Below are positions 49,687 to 49,732 of a DNA stretch of 49,732 nucleotides, one piece after another. The DNA comes from Lachnospiraceae bacterium (lineage in GTDB: Bacteria; Bacillota; Clostridia; Lachnospirales; Lachnospiraceae). The position numbers and the translations under genes are program-made. Under the pieces are notes generated by a model, which had not been told where the DNA came from, searched no databases, and was given only the letters and a program-made list of their open reading frames with translations. The stretch spans positions 1 through 49,732 of the forward strand of contig JAGCUO010000068.1 of the NCBI GenBank assembly GCA_017962825.1, written 5' to 3'. Within the stretch, counting starts at the first letter, position 1, and each line of letters opens with the position of its first letter.

Positions 49687-49732
49687 GTGACGGTGGGGAC
49701 GCTTCATTTTTGTCACCGGGTGACAAAAATGA
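49687..49732. repeat. REP-like palindrome, cut by window end
   Basis: GTGACGGTGGGGACGCTTCA followed by TTTTTGTCACCGGGTGACAA matches the left arm and centre of the 46420 copy. The right arm would continue beyond the window. Confidence 0.85.

Overview
The window looks like a chromosomal segment of a Gram-positive anaerobe of the Lachnospiraceae (Butyrivibrio/Pseudobutyrivibrio-like; family-level guess). The reasons are moderate GC with strong GGAGG ribosome sites, a GH3 glycosidase, SLH/LRR surface proteins, ferredoxin-fused aldo-keto reductases, AgrC/LytTR signalling, and many short TGACAnTGGGGACG palindromic repeats. No tRNA, rRNA, CRISPR array or complete insertion sequence was seen.

Layout. 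1-1.4 kb: thioredoxin, a divergent HxlR regulator and a membrane protein. 1.5-17.0 kb: the main attraction, a complete thiopeptide cluster. It has a small Cys-containing ORF, a LytTR response regulator and an AgrC-like kinase, a 51-aa precursor, a split LanB glutamylation enzyme, a pyridine-synthase-like SpaB_C protein, an RRE/E1-like protein, a YcaO, two nitroreductase-fold azoline dehydrogenases, a glutamate-elimination protein, a second E1-like protein and an ABC exporter. It ends with a free-standing 15-aa Trp-rich peptide gene. Leader end, core and gene order recall the lactazole (laz) cluster of actinomycetes. 17-24 kb: SNF2 helicase, HU, methyltransferase, a broken Rpn nuclease, an aldo-keto reductase behind a possible three-way-junction RNA, and a TIR/Sel1 membrane protein. 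24-30.4 kb: an LRR/SLH surface protein overlapping a 1057-aa hybrid kinase, then PilT. 30.4-33.6 kb: TraX and two paralogous lipoproteins with near-identical promoters. 33.7-46.3 kb: metabolic and housekeeping genes (AKRs, GH3, nitroreductase, DUF5131-MBL fusion, ThpR, antiporter, ProX, GNAT, AAA ATPase), a 63-bp tandem repeat, a chemoreceptor remnant and VanZ. 46.5-49.7 kb: two overlapping MutS-like ATPases.

How parts work together. In the RiPP region the kinase probably senses an extracellular peptide and the LytTR regulator binds a 21-bp-spaced direct repeat. That repeat lies at the same distance (46 bp) from the presumed -10 in front of both the thiopeptide precursor and the 15-aa peptide, so the two peptides look co-regulated; the 15-aa peptide is a candidate signal or accessory product. 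Independently, TraX, both lipoproteins and VanZ (16 kb away) share a promoter with tandem CTTAAAGAAA boxes ending in TATAGT/TATGCT at fixed spacing, suggesting one envelope regulon.

All functional calls rest on reading motifs by eye; comparisons with lactazole and other families are from memory and were not searched.
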